A stretch of DNA of 64,000 nt from Myxococcales bacterium. GTDB taxonomy: Bacteria; Myxococcota_A; Polyangia; Polyangiales; Polyangiaceae. Every line of letters starts with the position of its first letter. The stretch's first letter is position 1. The notes under the pieces are model-generated. The model searched no databases. It was not told where the DNA came from and was given only the letters and a program-made list of their open reading frames with translations. The DNA lies in assembly GCA_016712525.1 (NCBI GenBank), contig JADJQX010000007.1:2542001-2606000 (forward strand), written 5' to 3'. The translations under genes were made by a program, and so were the position numbers. Below are positions 20,147 to 29,729 of the stretch, piece by piece.

Positions 20147-21787
20147 ATGTTCTCCACGAAAAAGGCCGTCGTCTCCGCGCTCCTCCTCGTCTCCGCCCTC
20201 GGCGCCTCCGGCTGCGCGGTGGACGCCTCGACCCCGGCCGAGGGCGCGCTCGGCTCGTCGAGCGAGGCCCTCTCGAGCGAGGCGCTCTCGACGGACGTCG
20301 GCACCGTCCTCAACGGGTTCAACACCCGCTCGGGCAACTTCACGACGACCTCGTGCGTCGACGCGAAGACGGCGCTCATCCCAGGCACCGAGACGGCGAC
20401 GCTCAGCTTCCGCAAGGCCGAGTCGCTCGACACCGTGGTCTCCGAGCTCGGGCTCGACACGGACGCCTCCGTGAAGCTCGGCATCTGGGGCGGGGACGGC
20501 AAGGCGAGCTTCGCCCGGAAGGCGCTCGGCACGAAGCGCGGCGTCTCGTACTTGTACAAGGTCGCGTACGACCTCGACTCGAAGGTCATCCAAGACAACG
20601 CCCCTCGCCTCGCCGACGTCGCGCGCGGGCTCGTCGGGAACCCCGCGCGCTTCATGCAGGTGTGCGGCGACAAGTTCGTCCGTGCCGAGAACCACGGGGC
20701 GCGACTCTACGTGAACCTGCGCTTCGAGTTCGACAGCGAGGACACGAAGACGAGCTTCGACGCCAAGATCGGCGCGCACTCGAGCTGGCTCGACTTCTCG
20801 CAGTCCCTCCACGCGCTCCAGAACCAGTACAAGGGCAAGGTCACCATCGCGATGGACGCGTTCCAGGAGGGTGGCGACACGAGCGGGCTCACCGCGCTCA
20901 TCAGCGGCGAGCACGCGGCGAAGTGCAGCATGGACGACCTCGCCTCGTGCGACGCCCTCATGAAGGACGCCATCACCTACGCGAGCGGGGACTTCCGCAC
21001 CTCGTCGAAGCAGAAGCCCGCCGTGACGAGCTACGAGACCCGCCCCTACTTCGAGCTGCCCGAGCCGCAAGTGCCCGCGATCGACGATCTCCCGGGCACG
21101 GTCGACGACGCCCGCGGCCGCATCGCCGCCCTCTTCCACGAGCGCGTCGCGCTGAAAGCGCGCTCGATCGAGGCGGATGGCTCCGCAGCCGTCGACCGCA
21201 CCGCCAAGGCCAAGGCCGACGCGATGCTCGAGGACGACTACGCGAAGATCTCCGCGGCGAACGACGCTTGCTACGACGCGCTCAAGTACGTGCCGCTCGC
21301 CTCCGACCCGAAGGTCGCGGCCTGCGTCACCGGCGCGTCGGGCCTCGCCGCCAAGGTCCACCCGGTGGCCGACCTCGAGGCGGCGCTCGACGCGGCCCTC
21401 CCGCGGGCCTTCGCCAGCAAGTCGCTCCAAAGGACCTCGGGGGCGAACGTGTGCCTCGACGACTTCTGGGGCAAACAGGAGAACGGGGCGGCCGTGGGCT
21501 CCTTCGCCTGCAACTTCGGCGGCACGCAGAAGTGGAGCCTCGACGCGGCGGGGCACCTCCGCATCGACGCGGGCGCCCAGAAATGCGCGGTCGTGCGCAG
21601 CGACAACGCGGTCGTCATGGGGGACTGCGACGGCGCCATCAAGACCTCGTGGGTCTTCGACGCCTCGGGTCACCTCAAGAGCGACAAGGGCCTCTGCCTC
21701 GTGCTCCCCGGGACGACCGGTGACTTCGCGGGCTCGAGCGTGACCGCGTGCTCGGACGACCCGAACCAAAAGATGCAGCTCATCTGA
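20147..21787 (+). CDS. Lipoprotein with C-terminal ricin-type lectin-like domain; possible pore-forming N-domain
   Basis: A 546-residue protein. The signal (MFSTKKAVVSALLLVSALGA, SGCAVD) has a lipobox Cys at about residue 24. The region from about 40 to 270 contains GxSG-like amphipathic strands and segments such as KLGIWGGDGKASFARKAL and VAYDLDSKVIQDNAPRLA. These recall MACPF/perforin-like or aerolysin-like toxins but are not decisive. The C-terminal 120 residues look like a ricin-B/beta-trefoil lectin: NVCLDDFWG, QKWSLDAAGHLRI, KTSWVFDASGHLKSDKGLCL. A GAAGAGG-like ribosome binding site (GAAGAGG) precedes the ATG. The upstream region contains AT-rich TACATT and TACACAT, a possible promoter. 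A role in binding and attacking other cells is inference. Confidence 0.6.
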   Translation: MFSTKKAVVSALLLVSALGASGCAVDASTPAEGALGSSSEALSSEALSTDVGTVLNGFNTRSGNFTTTSCVDAKTALIPGTETATLSFRKAESLDTVVSELGLDTDASVKLGIWGGDGKASFARKALGTKRGVSYLYKVAYDLDSKVIQDNAPRLADVARGLVGNPARFMQVCGDKFVRAENHGARLYVNLRFEFDSEDTKTSFDAKIGAHSSWLDFSQSLHALQNQYKGKVTIAMDAFQEGGDTSGLTALISGEHAAKCSMDDLASCDALMKDAITYASGDFRTSSKQKPAVTSYETRPYFELPEPQVPAIDDLPGTVDDARGRIAALFHERVALKARSIEADGSAAVDRTAKAKADAMLEDDYAKISAANDACYDALKYVPLASDPKVAACVTGASGLAAKVHPVADLEAALDAALPRAFASKSLQRTSGANVCLDDFWGKQENGAAVGSFACNFGGTQKWSLDAAGHLRIDAGAQKCAVVRSDNAVVMGDCDGAIKTSWVFDASGHLKSDKGLCLVLPGTTGDFAGSSVTACSDDPNQKMQLI

Positions 21788-21862
21788 CGCGGATCGAGGC
21801 ACGGGGAGGCGGCGCGGAGATCGGAGAAATCCGGCCTCCGCGTTCGCCTTTGGTGTTCTTCG

Positions 21863-22822
21863 TCATGGCCTCGCGGCGACGGCCCAGAACGCGCGGACGA
21901 GGGCGTCCCCGTCGATGCCGAGGCCCACGACGACGAGGCGGCTCTCGCGGCGCGCCTCTCCCCACGGCTCCCCGAAGGTGATCTCGACGAGGTCGGCCAC
22001 GCCTTGCACGATCATGCGGGCGTCCACGCCGGCGACGGCCACGATGCCCTTCGTCCGCAAAATCCGGGGTCCGAGCGCCCCGAGCTCCCGCTCCATGAAG
22101 TCCGCGAAGGCCTCGCCGTCCACCTCGCCCTCGAGCACGAGGGACACAGCCGTGTACGCCGCGTGCGTCGCCATGGGGGTGATCCGCGGGCCCGCGCGCC
22201 GGACCGCGTCGTGTGCGTGGGCGACGAGGGACTCGAGCGTCCCGAGGCCCGGCTCGCGAATCGACCCACGGGCCGACGTCACCACGGCGTCGGTGGTCGT
22301 CCACGCTCCGACTCGTGCGGCGGCTTCAGCGAGCGCGGCCTCGTCGCACACGTCGGCCCGCGCGAGCACCACCACGTCCGCACACGCGATCTGCTCGATG
22401 GCCAGGTCATGCGACGCGAGCTCGGCGATCCGCGTGGCGTCGACCACGGTGATGACGCCGTCGAGCCGGAGCTCCCCGGATGGGCCCCCTCCCGCGAGGG
22501 CCCGTAAGACGCCCGAAGGTGACGCGGCCCCCGACGTCTCGATGACGACGCGCGACGGTGCGGGCCGCTGCGCGGCGATGGCCTCGAGGGCGCGCACGAG
22601 CTCGGCCTGCGAGCGGCAGCACACGCACCCGCCGGTGATCTCGACGAGGGTGCGCACACGCTCGGCGAGGAGCTCCCCGTCGATGCCCACGTCGCCGAGC
22701 TCGTTCACCACGACGGCCACGTCGCCTCGCGGGTAGTCGGCGAGCCACGCGTTCACGAGCGTGGTCTTGCCGGCGCCGAGGAAGCCGGTGACGACGGTGA
22801 CGGGGAGCATGGCCGCGAGCAT
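21863..22822 (-). CDS. CobW/COG0523-family GTPase (metallochaperone)
   Basis: A 319-residue G3E-type GTPase. It has the P-loop TGFLGAGKTTLVNAWL, the switch region with the metal-binding CVCC motif (EITGGCVCCRSQAELV), the ETSGAASP segment and the VVLARADVC guanine-specificity region. Its CobW C-terminal domain extends to the end (residues about 200-319). Members deliver Zn, Co or Ni to target enzymes in the cytoplasm, and which metal cannot be read here. Either of two ATGs, 22822 (MLAAMLPVT) or 22810 (MLPVT), may be used. It is divergent from the 22.9-kb gene. No Zur-box-like site was recognised. Confidence 0.85.
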   Translation of the reverse strand: MLAAMLPVTVVTGFLGAGKTTLVNAWLADYPRGDVAVVVNELGDVGIDGELLAERVRTLVEITGGCVCCRSQAELVRALEAIAAQRPAPSRVVIETSGAASPSGVLRALAGGGPSGELRLDGVITVVDATRIAELASHDLAIEQIACADVVVLARADVCDEAALAEAAARVGAWTTTDAVVTSARGSIREPGLGTLESLVAHAHDAVRRAGPRITPMATHAAYTAVSLVLEGEVDGEAFADFMERELGALGPRILRTKGIVAVAGVDARMIVQGVADLVEITFGEPWGEARRESRLVVVGLGIDGDALVRAFWAVAARP

Positions 22823-22919
22823 GCCGTGGGAGGGCGGGCCGCGTCGAGCCTCTACGGCGATGCGAGCCCTCACCACGGGACGGGGAAGGAGCGCGACCCT
22901 CTCGCCGTATGGTGCACCG

Positions 22920-24155
22920 ATGACATCCGACCAGGTCACGCCCAAGCAGGCCATCCACGCTTCTCTCACCTCCTGGATCGAGGCGCACCACGTGCCCGGT
23001 GGGTACGGAGGGCGCGCTTCACTCCCCGATCCGACGACCTTCGAGGGGGGCCCGTGGGGCTACCTGAAGGCGTGCCTCGTCGAAGGAGAGGTGTACTTCC
23101 GGTTCCTTCAGCATCCTTCGTTCGCGCACGAGTGGCTGCGGGCGATCGCCGATCTGGCCCAGGGCCGCGTCTTCGCCATGCTCCCTCCGGGCGCCGTGCT
23201 CGCCGACGCGTCCGCCGAGCCCGTTCCGAAGGAGCAAGACGAAGCCGCGCGCGAGGCCATTCGCGCGGGAGCCGTGGTGGGCCACCGGACCGACGAGGCG
23301 GGGGAGCCGGAGTACCTCGTGCTCTCCCCTCCTACGGCGGAGGCCGCCGTTTACCTGTTCGGCTCTAAGGGCCATCGCAAGGCAGCGGCGTCGGTCGCGG
23401 CGTTCGTGACCGGCGAGGTGGACCGGATCCGTTCGGGAATGCCCGAAGCTCACTACTTCGGGACGGAGCCGAACGGCGCGCCCGTGGGGTACGCGTTCGG
23501 CGCGCCGCCGGGGCTTACGGCAGCCGAGTGGCCCCGGCATCGTGAGGGAGGCTTCCCGCTCGCGCACGGGCTGACGATCGAGCTCCCCGAGGCCTACCGC
23601 GTGCGCAAGAACGCCGACGGTGTGCCGTTCGTCGCGATCTCGTTCTTCCATCCCGGTGACGCCGAGGCCGTGGGATTCGAAAGCCCCGAGGGCGTGGCCG
23701 AGCTCTTCGAGAACGACGGAGAGGGACCGACGGACGACCCGCTGCTCGCCGCCGTGGCCGCGCACGCGAAGGCCCTCGCGGCCCCACCGAGCGCGGACCG
23801 CTACGTCCACACCTTCCTGGATCCGCTCGGCCACACCCACGCGTTCGTCTTCCACACCGAGGCGAGCTACCGCGCACCGCGTGCGACGTTCCCGGAGGTG
23901 TGCGGCGACCACGATCTCGGCGAGCTCTACGGAGCCTTGAACGAGCCTGAGGCGGCGCTCTACCGGGGCGCCAATCCCCCCCACACCGCCGTGGTGCAGC
24001 TCGGACGGCCGCTCCACCCCATGCAGGGAGACGAGGCCGTACGCGCGATGGGATACTTCGTGCTCGAGCTCGCGTGCGACGCGGGCGGCGCGAACTTCGC
24101 TGACGGAAGCGCCCAGTACGACCTCGAGAGCGGCGCGTTCGACTGGGCCTGCTGA
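22920..24155 (+). CDS. Hypothetical protein, 411 aa
   Basis: Starts at the ATG at 22920 (MTSDQVTPKQAIHASLTSWI). It is a soluble protein of mixed alpha/beta character with repeated short blocks. The first half reads as one domain (PWGYLKACLVEGEVYFRFLQ, GYAFGAPPGL); the second half contains HPGDAEAVGFESPEGVAEL and TFLDPLGHTHAFVFHTEASY. There is no signal peptide, membrane helix or recognised catalytic motif. The His-rich DPLGHTHAFVFHTE stretch could bind metal, which would fit its divergent neighbour, a metallochaperone-type GTPase, but that is speculation. Family not recognised. Confidence 0.6.
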   Translation: MTSDQVTPKQAIHASLTSWIEAHHVPGGYGGRASLPDPTTFEGGPWGYLKACLVEGEVYFRFLQHPSFAHEWLRAIADLAQGRVFAMLPPGAVLADASAEPVPKEQDEAAREAIRAGAVVGHRTDEAGEPEYLVLSPPTAEAAVYLFGSKGHRKAAASVAAFVTGEVDRIRSGMPEAHYFGTEPNGAPVGYAFGAPPGLTAAEWPRHREGGFPLAHGLTIELPEAYRVRKNADGVPFVAISFFHPGDAEAVGFESPEGVAELFENDGEGPTDDPLLAAVAAHAKALAAPPSADRYVHTFLDPLGHTHAFVFHTEASYRAPRATFPEVCGDHDLGELYGALNEPEAALYRGANPPHTAVVQLGRPLHPMQGDEAVRAMGYFVLELACDAGGANFADGSAQYDLESGAFDWAC

Positions 24156-24298
24156 CCCCGCACTGCCCGCCACGTGCGCGAGCTGCGCGGGTGGCGGGGT
24201 GCGAGCGCGACCTACCTTGGAGGTCCCATTGGCGGCATGGGCCTTCGAGAGGGCCCGTGCGGCGCGCCAAGGCCGCGGCTTCGGTGTAGGTTGCCGCC

Positions 24299-26068
24299 GT
24301 GGCACGACGCGATCCGCACTCTTACGCCGACGACTCCCAACCTCTCACGACGTCCTTCGAGTGGACGGCCCGCGTGGACTTCGAGGCGCGTGTGCTCACG
24401 TGCTCCGTGACGCTCACGTTCCGAGAGCCTTCGCGCGGCGGGCCGCTCGACTTGGACACGCGGGGCCTCACCATCGACGCGGTGACCGACGAGAGCGGCG
24501 CCCCCCTGCCCCACACGCTCCACGCGGCCGATCCGATCCTCGGGCAGCGCCTCGAGATCACGCTGCCGAAGGGCGCGAGCGCGGTGCGCATCGTGTACCG
24601 GACGTCGCCCGAGGCGTCGGCGCTCCAGTGGCTCGCGCCCGCGCAGACGCTCGGAAAGGTGCACCCGTACCTCTTCTCGCAGTGCCAGGCGATCCACGCG
24701 CGCAGCGTGCTCCCCTGCCAGGACACGCCGTGGGTGAGGCAGACCTACACGGCGACGCTCGACGTCCCCGCGGAGCTGCGCGGCGTGATGGCGGCCGCGT
24801 CACGGGGGCGCGAGGTGCAAGGCAGCGGCCCGGGCGCGCGGGCCCTCGAGCGCTTCGAGATGCCGCAGCCGATTCCCCCTTATCTGTTCGCGCTCGCCGT
24901 GGGCGACGTGGTCTCGCGCGACGTGTCGGACCGGTGCCGCGTGTGGGCCGAGCCCGCGCAGATCGAGGCGGCGGCGTGGGAGTTCTCGGTGGTGGAGGAG
25001 CAGCTCCGCGCGGCCGAGCAGCTCTTCGGGCCGTACGATTGGGAGCGCTGCGACCTGCTCGTGATGCCGCCCTCGTTCCCCTACGGCGGCATGGAGAACC
25101 CGAGGCTCACGTTCCTCACGCCCTCGCTGCTCGCCGGCGACAGGAGCCTCGTCAGCGTGCTCGCCCACGAGCTCGCCCACTCGTGGACGGGCAACTTGGT
25201 GACGAACACGAACGCCGAGCATTTCTGGCTCAACGAGGGGTTCACGGTGTTCGCGGAGCGGCGCATCGTGGAGGCGCTCGAGGGCGACGAGCTCGGAGCG
25301 CTGCACGCGGCGCTCGGGTACGAGCGGCTCAAGCAGGCCTTCGAGCAGCACGCGAGCCACCCGGAGCTCACGCGTCTTCGCACGCACCTCGAGGGCATCG
25401 ATCCGGACGAGGCGTTCAGCGCCGTCCCCTACGAGAAGGGGTATCTGTTCTTGAAGTCGCTCGAGGCGGCGGCAGGCAAAGAGCGGTTCGACGCGCTCCT
25501 CACCGCGTGGCTCGGCGCGCACCGCTTCGGCGCGGCGACCACGGACGACTTCGTCGCGCTCGTGGAGGACAAGGCCCCCGGGCTCCTCGCCGAGGTCGAC
25601 GCCAAGGCCTGGATCGACGGCCCTGGCCTCCCCCCGCGCCACTACGAGCCGCAGTCGAAGCGCCTCACCGCCGTGCGCACGCTCGCGCAGGCCGGCGCCG
25701 TGCCCGGGGCCGAAGAGGCCAGAACGTGGACTCCCGCCGAGTGGCAGCTTTACCTCGAGGCGATGCCCAAGCCCTCGAGCGAGGAGGTGTGCCGCGCCCT
25801 CGACACGACGTACGGCCTCACCGCCTCGAAGAACCTCGAGATCGCCGTCTCGTGGCTCGTGCTCGCGTGTGAGTCGGGGTATTCGCCGGTGCTCCCGCGA
25901 GTGAAAGAGGTGCTCGGGAGCATCGGCCGAATGAAGTATTTGAAGCCGCTCTACCGGGCGCTCGCGCGGCGCGATGAGACGCGTGCGTTGGCGAAGGAGC
26001 TCTTTGCCGAGTACCGGGGCACGTACCACCCGATTGCCCAGCAGGTCGTGGGGGGCATGCTGGGGTAG
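24299..26068 (+). CDS. M1-family metallo-aminopeptidase (leukotriene A4 hydrolase-like)
   Basis: A 589-residue zinc aminopeptidase. Residues about 262-266 carry the GGMEN exopeptidase motif (FPYGGMENPRLTFLTP). The zinc site is HELAHSWTGN at about 290 with the second ligand in FWLNEGFTVFAE. A downstream Tyr (VPYEKGYLFL) supplies the transition-state residue. The C-terminal helical domain (about 440-589) matches the leukotriene-A4-hydrolase branch. There is no signal peptide, so it is likely a cytoplasmic aminopeptidase that trims peptides from the N-terminus. GTG at 24299 is used as the start. Its last about 33 bp plus flanking DNA recur at 33091-33131. Confidence 0.9.
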   Translation: MARRDPHSYADDSQPLTTSFEWTARVDFEARVLTCSVTLTFREPSRGGPLDLDTRGLTIDAVTDESGAPLPHTLHAADPILGQRLEITLPKGASAVRIVYRTSPEASALQWLAPAQTLGKVHPYLFSQCQAIHARSVLPCQDTPWVRQTYTATLDVPAELRGVMAAASRGREVQGSGPGARALERFEMPQPIPPYLFALAVGDVVSRDVSDRCRVWAEPAQIEAAAWEFSVVEEQLRAAEQLFGPYDWERCDLLVMPPSFPYGGMENPRLTFLTPSLLAGDRSLVSVLAHELAHSWTGNLVTNTNAEHFWLNEGFTVFAERRIVEALEGDELGALHAALGYERLKQAFEQHASHPELTRLRTHLEGIDPDEAFSAVPYEKGYLFLKSLEAAAGKERFDALLTAWLGAHRFGAATTDDFVALVEDKAPGLLAEVDAKAWIDGPGLPPRHYEPQSKRLTAVRTLAQAGAVPGAEEARTWTPAEWQLYLEAMPKPSSEEVCRALDTTYGLTASKNLEIAVSWLVLACESGYSPVLPRVKEVLGSIGRMKYLKPLYRALARRDETRALAKELFAEYRGTYHPIAQQVVGGMLG

Positions 26069-26271
26069 GTTTGGGGGTGTGCGGGCTCGCGCGTGACGCC
26101 CATGGCGTGTGGCACGCGCTCGAGGTCGCGCGGCAGTCGCAGCGCGACACCGGGCCCCTCGTGGTAAGCGGGCTGGCTGCCCTCGGAGGCCCTATGGGCG
26201 ACTCGCACGGAGCGACGAACACGCGACGTTAAGGGTGGCGTAGAACGTGCGTCACGGCTAGATGGGGGGAG

Positions 26272-27576
26272 ATGCGCATCGCGTACGGTTCCGTCGTTCT
26301 TGCAGTGGTCGCCATGTCGGGGGCGTGCAACACGCCCGAGCTGATGTCGGGGCCGACCGAGCCGAGTCCGACATCGAGCTACCAACCGCCGCCGCCGCCA
26401 GCCCCGACGATCATGGAGCTCGTGGCCGAATCGCCGCTGCTCGCGCCGTCGCAGACGAGCACCCTCCGGTGGGTCGTGAGCCCACCGAATGCCCGCATCG
26501 CGCTCGATCCTCCCGGGGAGCCGATCTCGCCGCTCAAGACGACGACCCTCGTGAGCCCCGCCCAGACCACGACCTACACATTGACGGCGTCGAACGAATC
26601 CGGCACGGCGTCGAAGTCGGTCAGGGTGGAGGTGCTGCCCGGAGTGGCGACGAACCTCATGGTTCGCTCGATGGTCTGCGATGCCATTCACGGGACGATC
26701 CTTGCGACGACGGACGAGAAAGACCCCACTCTCCCCAATAGGCTCGCCTTCGTGAACGCGACCACGGGCGCGATCGAGCGCTCGGTCGAAGTGGGGCAGA
26801 AGCCGGGGGTCGTCGCCCTCTCGGACGACGCGACGACAGCGTGGGTGGGCATCGACAAGGAGCGGGGCTTCCGAAAGGTCGATACTGCGACCTTGGCGCG
26901 CGGGCCGCTGCACACCTTCCCGCAGCTGCCGCCGAACAACGGCGGCGTGTACGCCGCGAGCATCGTCGTGCTCGCGGGCAGCACCACCTCGGTCGCGATC
27001 GCCCGCGACCGGGATCTCGCCGTCCAGTTCCTTCCCGAAGGGGTAGCCGTCTACGACGACGGCGTACCTCGCCCCGTCATGCAAGAGCGCGGGCCCGAGA
27101 GGCCGACCTATCTCGCGCGGTCTGCCGCCGCGAACGAGCTCTACGGAATCGGTCCGTATGGCAGGAGCCAAGATCTCTACGTCATGTCGATCGCGGCGGA
27201 CGGCGTTCGCGAGCTCGAGAAGAAGCCGGACATCGTGGATAGGGGCGCGCGAACGATCGAGCTCGCGGACGGGCGTCTCTACCTCTCGACCGGGAACGTG
27301 CTCTCCACCGCGGGCGCGCGGCTAGGTACGTTGCTGCCCGGCGGCGGTGCGGGCGTGGTCGGGTCGGTGGCACCTCATCCACCGAGCCAGACGGTCTTCG
27401 CCACGGGGGGCGGGCAGGTCATTGCCTTCGATCTCGAGGCGTTCACCCCACGCGCTTCGTATCGTCCCTCCGGCGGGCAGTTCGGAGGCATCGTTCGGTG
27501 CGGCCCGAGCGTGGTGACGGGCGTGGGCGGCAAGGCGTTGCTCTCCATTCCTGTTTCGCATTTCGACAAGCGTTAG
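26272..27576 (+). CDS. Lipoprotein with Ig-like domain and beta-propeller
   Basis: A 434-residue protein. Signal MRIAYGSVVLAVVAMSGACN has its lipobox Cys at residue 19. A Pro-rich spacer (YQPPPPPAPT) leads to an Ig-like domain at about 45-125, ending TTTYTLTASNESGTASKSVR, a common surface-protein fold. The remaining 300 residues look like a YVTN/WD-like propeller, with repeats such as LAFVNATTGAIERSVEVGQK and VVALSDDATTAWVGIDKERG. The gene is followed 68 bp later by a paralogue of the same architecture. A GGGGGAG lies directly before the ATG. The product is probably anchored in the outer membrane; its ligand is unknown. Confidence 0.7.
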   Translation: MRIAYGSVVLAVVAMSGACNTPELMSGPTEPSPTSSYQPPPPPAPTIMELVAESPLLAPSQTSTLRWVVSPPNARIALDPPGEPISPLKTTTLVSPAQTTTYTLTASNESGTASKSVRVEVLPGVATNLMVRSMVCDAIHGTILATTDEKDPTLPNRLAFVNATTGAIERSVEVGQKPGVVALSDDATTAWVGIDKERGFRKVDTATLARGPLHTFPQLPPNNGGVYAASIVVLAGSTTSVAIARDRDLAVQFLPEGVAVYDDGVPRPVMQERGPERPTYLARSAAANELYGIGPYGRSQDLYVMSIAADGVRELEKKPDIVDRGARTIELADGRLYLSTGNVLSTAGARLGTLLPGGGAGVVGSVAPHPPSQTVFATGGGQVIAFDLEAFTPRASYRPSGGQFGGIVRCGPSVVTGVGGKALLSIPVSHFDKR

Positions 27577-27644
27577 TGCGCCCGCGGGCACTTCCCTCTG
27601 GCGAGCGACTGGCGCTCGCTCCGTCCTACGCTCTCCGAGGATCC

Positions 27645-28982
27645 ATGAACCGAGTCACGTCTTCCTTCGTACCGCTCCCGCTCTCTCGTCTGGTCGGAAT
27701 TTGTGGGGTGGCGATCGCGATCGGGTGCGGAGGGGGCGAGGCCTGTCCCATCGGCCAGGAGCCTGCACGGCCGCAGGACCCGGGGCCGCCCGGGCCCACG
27801 TTGGGCGAGGTGACGACGGAGACGCCGTTCGTCTTGGCGGGCACCGAGGTCGAGATCACGTGGACGACGGACGCCGACACGACGGTGACCGTATCGCCTC
27901 AACCGGCCCGCATGGAGGAGGCGACCTCCAGGCAGCTGCCCCGCGCGGTGGTGGTCCCCACGGAGACGACCACGTACACCGTGACCGCCACGAGGAATGG
28001 CAAGAGCACGAGCAAGTCGGTCGTGGTGACGGTGCTGCCGGGCATCGCGACGGACATCGTGGTCAATCATGTGGTGTGCGACGCGGCGCGCGGCAAGCTC
28101 GTCGCTTCGGTGCCGAGCGCCGATCCGACGCTCGGAAATCGGCTCGTGGTGGTCGACCCGATCACCGGAGCGGTCGACCGTTCGATTCCTATCGGCAGCG
28201 AGCCAGGCGAAATGGCGCTCTCGGACGATGGGACCACCTTGTGGGTGGCCATCGACGGCGCGAGCTCCTTTCGGAAGGTGGACTTGCGGAACGACACCGC
28301 CGGCCCTTTGGTTCCGCTGCCCACAGATTCAGCCGGTGTCTACTATGTGGAGCAGATGCTCGCTCTCGAGGGGTCGACGAGCGCGGTCGCGATCACCTAT
28401 GCCATCAAGAACCGGTCGCCGGCCCGCGCGGGGACGGCCGTGTTCGACGACGGGGTCGCGCGGCCGAAGGCGCTCCGTGATCGCGGGGGGAGCCTGCTCG
28501 CGCGAGGGAGCACCGCGAGCGAGCTCATCGGGCGCACCACCGTCCCCGGGAGTGGGTACGGCCTCGCCCGCTTCGTCGTCGACGCGACGGGCATCGTGAT
28601 GGGGCCGGCGCCGACGAAAGGCACGGGGTCCAACGACACGGTGCGCTTCGTGCGAGCGGGGAACCGGCTCCTCTTCGCGGACGGACAGGCCTACGACGCG
28701 ACCACCTTCGCCCAGCTCGGCACGTATGTGCTCCAGTACGGGAAGGCGATAGCGGCAGACCCTTCGAATGGCACGGTCTATCGAAGCTCGGAAACGGGCG
28801 CGATTCGTTCGTTCGACGCGGAGACCCTCGCCGCGAAGGGGAACTGGGCCATCTCGAAGGTCGACTTCACCAAAATCGTAGCGTGCGGGGAGGGCGTCGC
28901 GGTGGTGGGAACGCGGCGACGCCTGATGGAGCAGACGTACTTGCCGAGGCTCACCTTGGTGCCGAAGGCGGGCATTCGGTAG
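27645..28982 (+). CDS. Lipoprotein with Ig-like domain and beta-propeller (paralogue of the preceding gene)
   Basis: A 445-residue protein with the same layout as its upstream neighbour. The N-terminus has a hydrophobic stretch (LVGICGVAIAIGCGGGEAC) with the lipobox Cys in AIGCGG. An Ig-like domain follows (FVLAGTEVEITWTTDADTTV, VPTETTTYTVTATRNGKST), then propeller-type repeats (VVVDPITGAVDRSIPIGSEP, MALSDDGTTLWVAIDGASS). The shared segments VLPGxAT..xVxxxVCDA and SFRKVD show direct common descent from a tandem duplication. The ATG at 27645 is used because the longer frame from 27498 overlaps the upstream gene's stop. Confidence 0.7.
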   Translation: MNRVTSSFVPLPLSRLVGICGVAIAIGCGGGEACPIGQEPARPQDPGPPGPTLGEVTTETPFVLAGTEVEITWTTDADTTVTVSPQPARMEEATSRQLPRAVVVPTETTTYTVTATRNGKSTSKSVVVTVLPGIATDIVVNHVVCDAARGKLVASVPSADPTLGNRLVVVDPITGAVDRSIPIGSEPGEMALSDDGTTLWVAIDGASSFRKVDLRNDTAGPLVPLPTDSAGVYYVEQMLALEGSTSAVAITYAIKNRSPARAGTAVFDDGVARPKALRDRGGSLLARGSTASELIGRTTVPGSGYGLARFVVDATGIVMGPAPTKGTGSNDTVRFVRAGNRLLFADGQAYDATTFAQLGTYVLQYGKAIAADPSNGTVYRSSETGAIRSFDAETLAAKGNWAISKVDFTKIVACGEGVAVVGTRRRLMEQTYLPRLTLVPKAGIR

Positions 28983-29000
28983 CGCCTGGCCCGTCGCACG

Positions 29001-29729
29001 TCACGGATGCGAGAGGCTCCTGTCGATCGCCGGCAGGTAGATGCTCCGTGGGTAGCGCGCTCGGAAGCGCTGCGCGCGAGCACGTGCTTCGTCCGTTCGC
29101 CCCGCGGCGGCGAGCGCTTGGACCGCGACGGCCTCCCGGTCCTCGACCAGGCGGCCATGTGGGAACTGAGCCGCGTGGGACGCGACCGCCGCGAGCGCGT
29201 CCTCCGCTCGACCTCGCGCGAGCGCCGCGCGCGCCGTGTCGAGCAAGATCTGCTCCTTGGAGAGGTCCCCCACCGCCGTGGGGATCATGGTCGCGCTGGG
29301 CGTGGCGGAGGGTGGGACCTGCGCCGTGGGGACGGCCGAGACGACCGCCGAGGGGGCGCTCGTGACGACCGGGGCAGCCGACTCCGTGGCGGTCGGCGCA
29401 CTCGAGAGCGCAATCGCCGACGGCGCAGGCGGTGGGGCGCTGCGCGGCGCCGATGCTCGCCCGACGGCCACCCCCGCCGCGAACGCGCCAAGGGCTCCCA
29501 CGACCATGGCTGCCTTGAGCCGAGCGAGGGCCGTGGCGCCCGAGCCGACCGCGGCCCCGACCTTCGCTCCCCCACCCTGCGCCGCGCCCTGCGCGAGCGT
29601 CGCGAGGAGGACGGACTTCTCGACCCTCGCCAGCACCTCACCACGCGCCACGGGCTCGGGCGTGTGGGCCACACGCTCGTCGGCAAAGAGGCGTGAGAGC
29701 TCGTCATCGAGCGGCTCGAGGTCGTTCAT
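29001..29729 (-). CDS. Anti-sigma-factor-like membrane protein with TPR-like C-terminus
   Basis: A 242-residue protein translated from an ATG that overlaps the stop of the sigma-factor gene by 4 nt (ATGA). The N-terminal 90 residues are cytoplasmic (MNDLEPLDDELSRLFADERV). A single hydrophobic helix follows (AAMVVGALGAFAAGVAVG, about 88-106). The periplasmic part has an Ala/Pro/Ser-rich linker and a helical C-terminal domain of TPR type (LLDTARAALARGRAEDALAA, ALAAAGRTDEARARAQRFRA). The layout and coupling fit an anti-sigma factor that holds the ECF sigma factor at the membrane until an envelope signal arrives. No canonical zinc-binding HX3CX2C motif is seen, so the mechanism is unclear. Confidence 0.65.
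   Translation of the reverse strand: MNDLEPLDDELSRLFADERVAHTPEPVARGEVLARVEKSVLLATLAQGAAQGGGAKVGAAVGSGATALARLKAAMVVGALGAFAAGVAVGRASAPRSAPPPAPSAIALSSAPTATESAAPVVTSAPSAVVSAVPTAQVPPSATPSATMIPTAVGDLSKEQILLDTARAALARGRAEDALAAVASHAAQFPHGRLVEDREAVAVQALAAAGRTDEARARAQRFRARYPRSIYLPAIDRSLSHP

Noticed and set aside
20066..21802. 578-aa minus-strand open frame
   Set aside because: It is antisense to the lectin-domain lipoprotein, which has a signal peptide and ribosome binding site.
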